Shown here one piece after another: positions 62,380 through 64,000 of a stretch of DNA of 64,000 bases (the first letter of the stretch is position 1; each line of letters opens with the position of its first letter). The notes below the pieces were generated by a model. That model did not search any database and was not told the DNA's origin. It saw nothing but the letters and a program-made list of their open reading frames with translations. Position numbers and translations under genes: made by a program. The DNA lies in assembly GCA_021397835.1 (NCBI GenBank), contig JAJFZO010000659.1, positions 744,501-808,500 on the forward strand, written 5' to 3'. Source of the DNA: Moringa oleifera (lineage: Eukaryota > Streptophyta > Magnoliopsida > Brassicales > Moringaceae).

Positions 62380-64000
62380 GTCGACATGGAATTTTTAACT
62401 CATACAGCTTAAATCAACGTTTTTATAAGCGCATTAACCAGTTTCAATTAACTTTGACCCCGTGAAGGGAGCGACTTAAAGTCTCGACCAATTTGTGTAT
62501 GGTAGTTTTGCTCTCGTATTCATATATTCAACTATTCTTCATCTGTACTAGCCCTACAACTGCATTATTTATAATAAGGTTTAACATTGTCTATATTCTG
62601 CCTTAAGATCCACGTATTTAGATATCAAATCTTCATATTTTGAAAACTTGATATGGTCCTCGATAAGGTACGATGAGTTTGTTCTCTCATTTTTCTTTTT
62701 AGATTTGTCTGCATAGCAACCACATCGTCATACTCTGGAAGATTATGGTTGACATGGGTTGGACGTAATGCCTTTTCCTTCCCCATTCTCCTTTCACCGA
62801 TTGAGCCATCCAACGCAAGATGGTCTATGACAAATACCTCGCTTTTGTTCTTGTTGCAAGAATCAGAAATACCAGAGCCATTGCTTAAAGTGTTCATGGC
62901 TGACTCTTCTGATGTATGACTGGCCTTATCCGTTTCATCTTCATCGTCATAATAAGTAACAAAAGTTCCACAATTTGTTGCTTTGTCATTTGGAGATAAT
63001 GATTCTTGATCGTAAATAAGATTGACAACTTGAACCTGCATACCATAATAATAGAGAAAGTTAGTATACGTTGAACTAATAGAACAAACATAAAAAAGAA
63101 AAAAAATCAAGGCGAAAAAAACATGTCTTATTGTATGAGGCATACCCTCTCGCTGAATGGCTTGGAGGGATCTTGATCAAAATCATGGAAACTTAGATTG
63201 ATAGCATAATCTTTGGCTATGTTATAGATTAGCTTTAGTTTCACCTCATCTGATATCGATTTTACGCGTAAGTTTTCCTTTATCTTAGGATTTACAAGGT
63301 TTCCTGGCAGTAAATCTACGCATGCGGCTTCAAATTCACGACCATAGCGTTCTTTAAATAAGTTTCTAATTGAATGCAGCGCTGGCAGTTCACCGCATCT
63401 TGATGCAGCAAATATTAGACTTGATATCGCTTCACTAACATTGGTGGGTAACAAATCCACCGTTCTGCATGCAAAGGTCCATCAAAAGATCGTTTCTTTT
63501 AAAATTTCAATGCTACCCAAAAAGGAAAATCAATGAAAATGGCCAAAGAATGGATACCTTTGTGTGTTAATGTGAGAAAAGTTGTCGGCAATGCATTTGC
63601 AAAATCTTAGGATGTGATTGTATGCAGACAATAGGCATTTGTCCTTGTGGAGTTTATCTAGCTGCATTTGGTAAAAACAAAGACAAAATGAAAACCTCTT
63701 TATGATCAGTTCCAGTGAAGATAATAATCTTCACTGAAACTTAAGCAACAAGCATCTCATGAACTCATTAGCTAATAGTACTGCAATTACCAGTAAAATA
63801 ACCTTTCTTTTGAACGAAAAACAAGCCTAAAAGTTTATAAAAAGTTACTCACAGTAAGAAGACTGCAATAGCAAAATAATATGATTCAAGATCACATCAT
63901 ATATGTATACCTTACGTAAGGCGTTTTGAATTTGTCCATATTGAAGCAGTTGAGCAATATCTGAACATGATTGTTTTATGATGGATTCTACTCTTATTCT
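62380..64000 (-). repeat. Tandem array unit 8, cut by the window end
   Basis: First 1.6 kb of a further unit, colinear with unit 2 throughout, so the array continues to the right of the window. Confidence 0.95.
62625..64000 (-). CDS. ISTL: IST1-like protein, copy 8 (G8), 5' end outside the window
   Basis: Exons 5 (62625-63035), 4 (63146-63464) and 3 (63558-63661) are complete and translate as in G2. Exon 2 begins at 63911 and is cut by the window end; exon 1 and the promoter are not visible. The intron-4 variant and the GACTTAAAG 3'-flank variant match G3, not its neighbour G7. No lesion is seen in the visible part. Confidence 0.87.

Noticed and set aside
27546..64000. Array as a satellite DNA or as LTR retrotransposons
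   Set aside because: Each unit holds a spliced cellular gene with a TATA box, and no reverse transcriptase, gag, primer-binding site or polypurine tract is seen.

Overview
The window looks like nuclear DNA of a flowering plant, most likely a eudicot. It is AT-rich, its genes are split by GT-AG introns, and it holds plant-type CACTA (En/Spm) DNA transposons plus fragments of plant gene families (an IST1-like ESCRT gene and a UBP1-type RNA-binding protein gene). I cannot name the genus. No bacterial-type operons, CRISPR arrays or rRNA genes were seen.

Layout. (1) 1-4969 is the left edge of a tandem array: the 5' part of IST1-like copy 0 (G0, minus strand) and its upstream region. (2) 4970-14845 is CACTA element 1 (about 9.9 kb), with ends reading CACTACAAGAAAA and an AAT target duplication. 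It carries a nearly full TNP2-type transposase gene and a second gene joining a TnpA-like (Transposase_24) region to a Ulp1-like cysteine protease domain. (3) A 10-13 bp island of host sequence follows. (4) 14859-26399 is CACTA element 2 (about 11.5 kb), from a different lineage (ends ACTACTACAAAT / ACCCTATTACAAA, GTC duplicated). It carries decayed versions of the same two genes, a captured intron-containing piece of a UBP1-like gene, an unidentified antisense exon-like fragment, and two minisatellites. (5) 26400-64000 is the rest of the tandem array: copies G1 to G8 in units of about 4.8-5.3 kb, all in the same orientation. Without the two transposons, unit 0 joins directly to unit 1.

The repeated gene. 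By joining splice sites and phases I derive a five-exon minus-strand gene of 1,029 coding bases (342 aa) with an N-terminal IST1 domain (regulator of Vps4 in the ESCRT-III/multivesicular body pathway) and a degenerate C-terminal MIM-like motif. A TATA box lies about 130 bp upstream of the ATG. Copies G2, G3, G5, G6 and G7 appear intact and encode the same predicted protein; G8 is intact as far as the window shows. G1 is a pseudogene (lost splice acceptor, two nonsense codons, 120-bp 3' deletion). G0 has a one-base deletion at its first donor site. G4 is truncated by irregular deletions. The interior units are almost identical and share variants in a mosaic way, as expected from recent unequal exchange or conversion. 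Several units contain scrambled gaps that may be assembly errors.

The most notable observations are the IST1-like gene array itself, the two CACTA elements inserted about 10 bp apart in the same array unit, the Ulp1-like protease with its catalytic residues kept in both elements, the UBP1 capture, and a run of tRNA-like A/B-box sequences in element 1.
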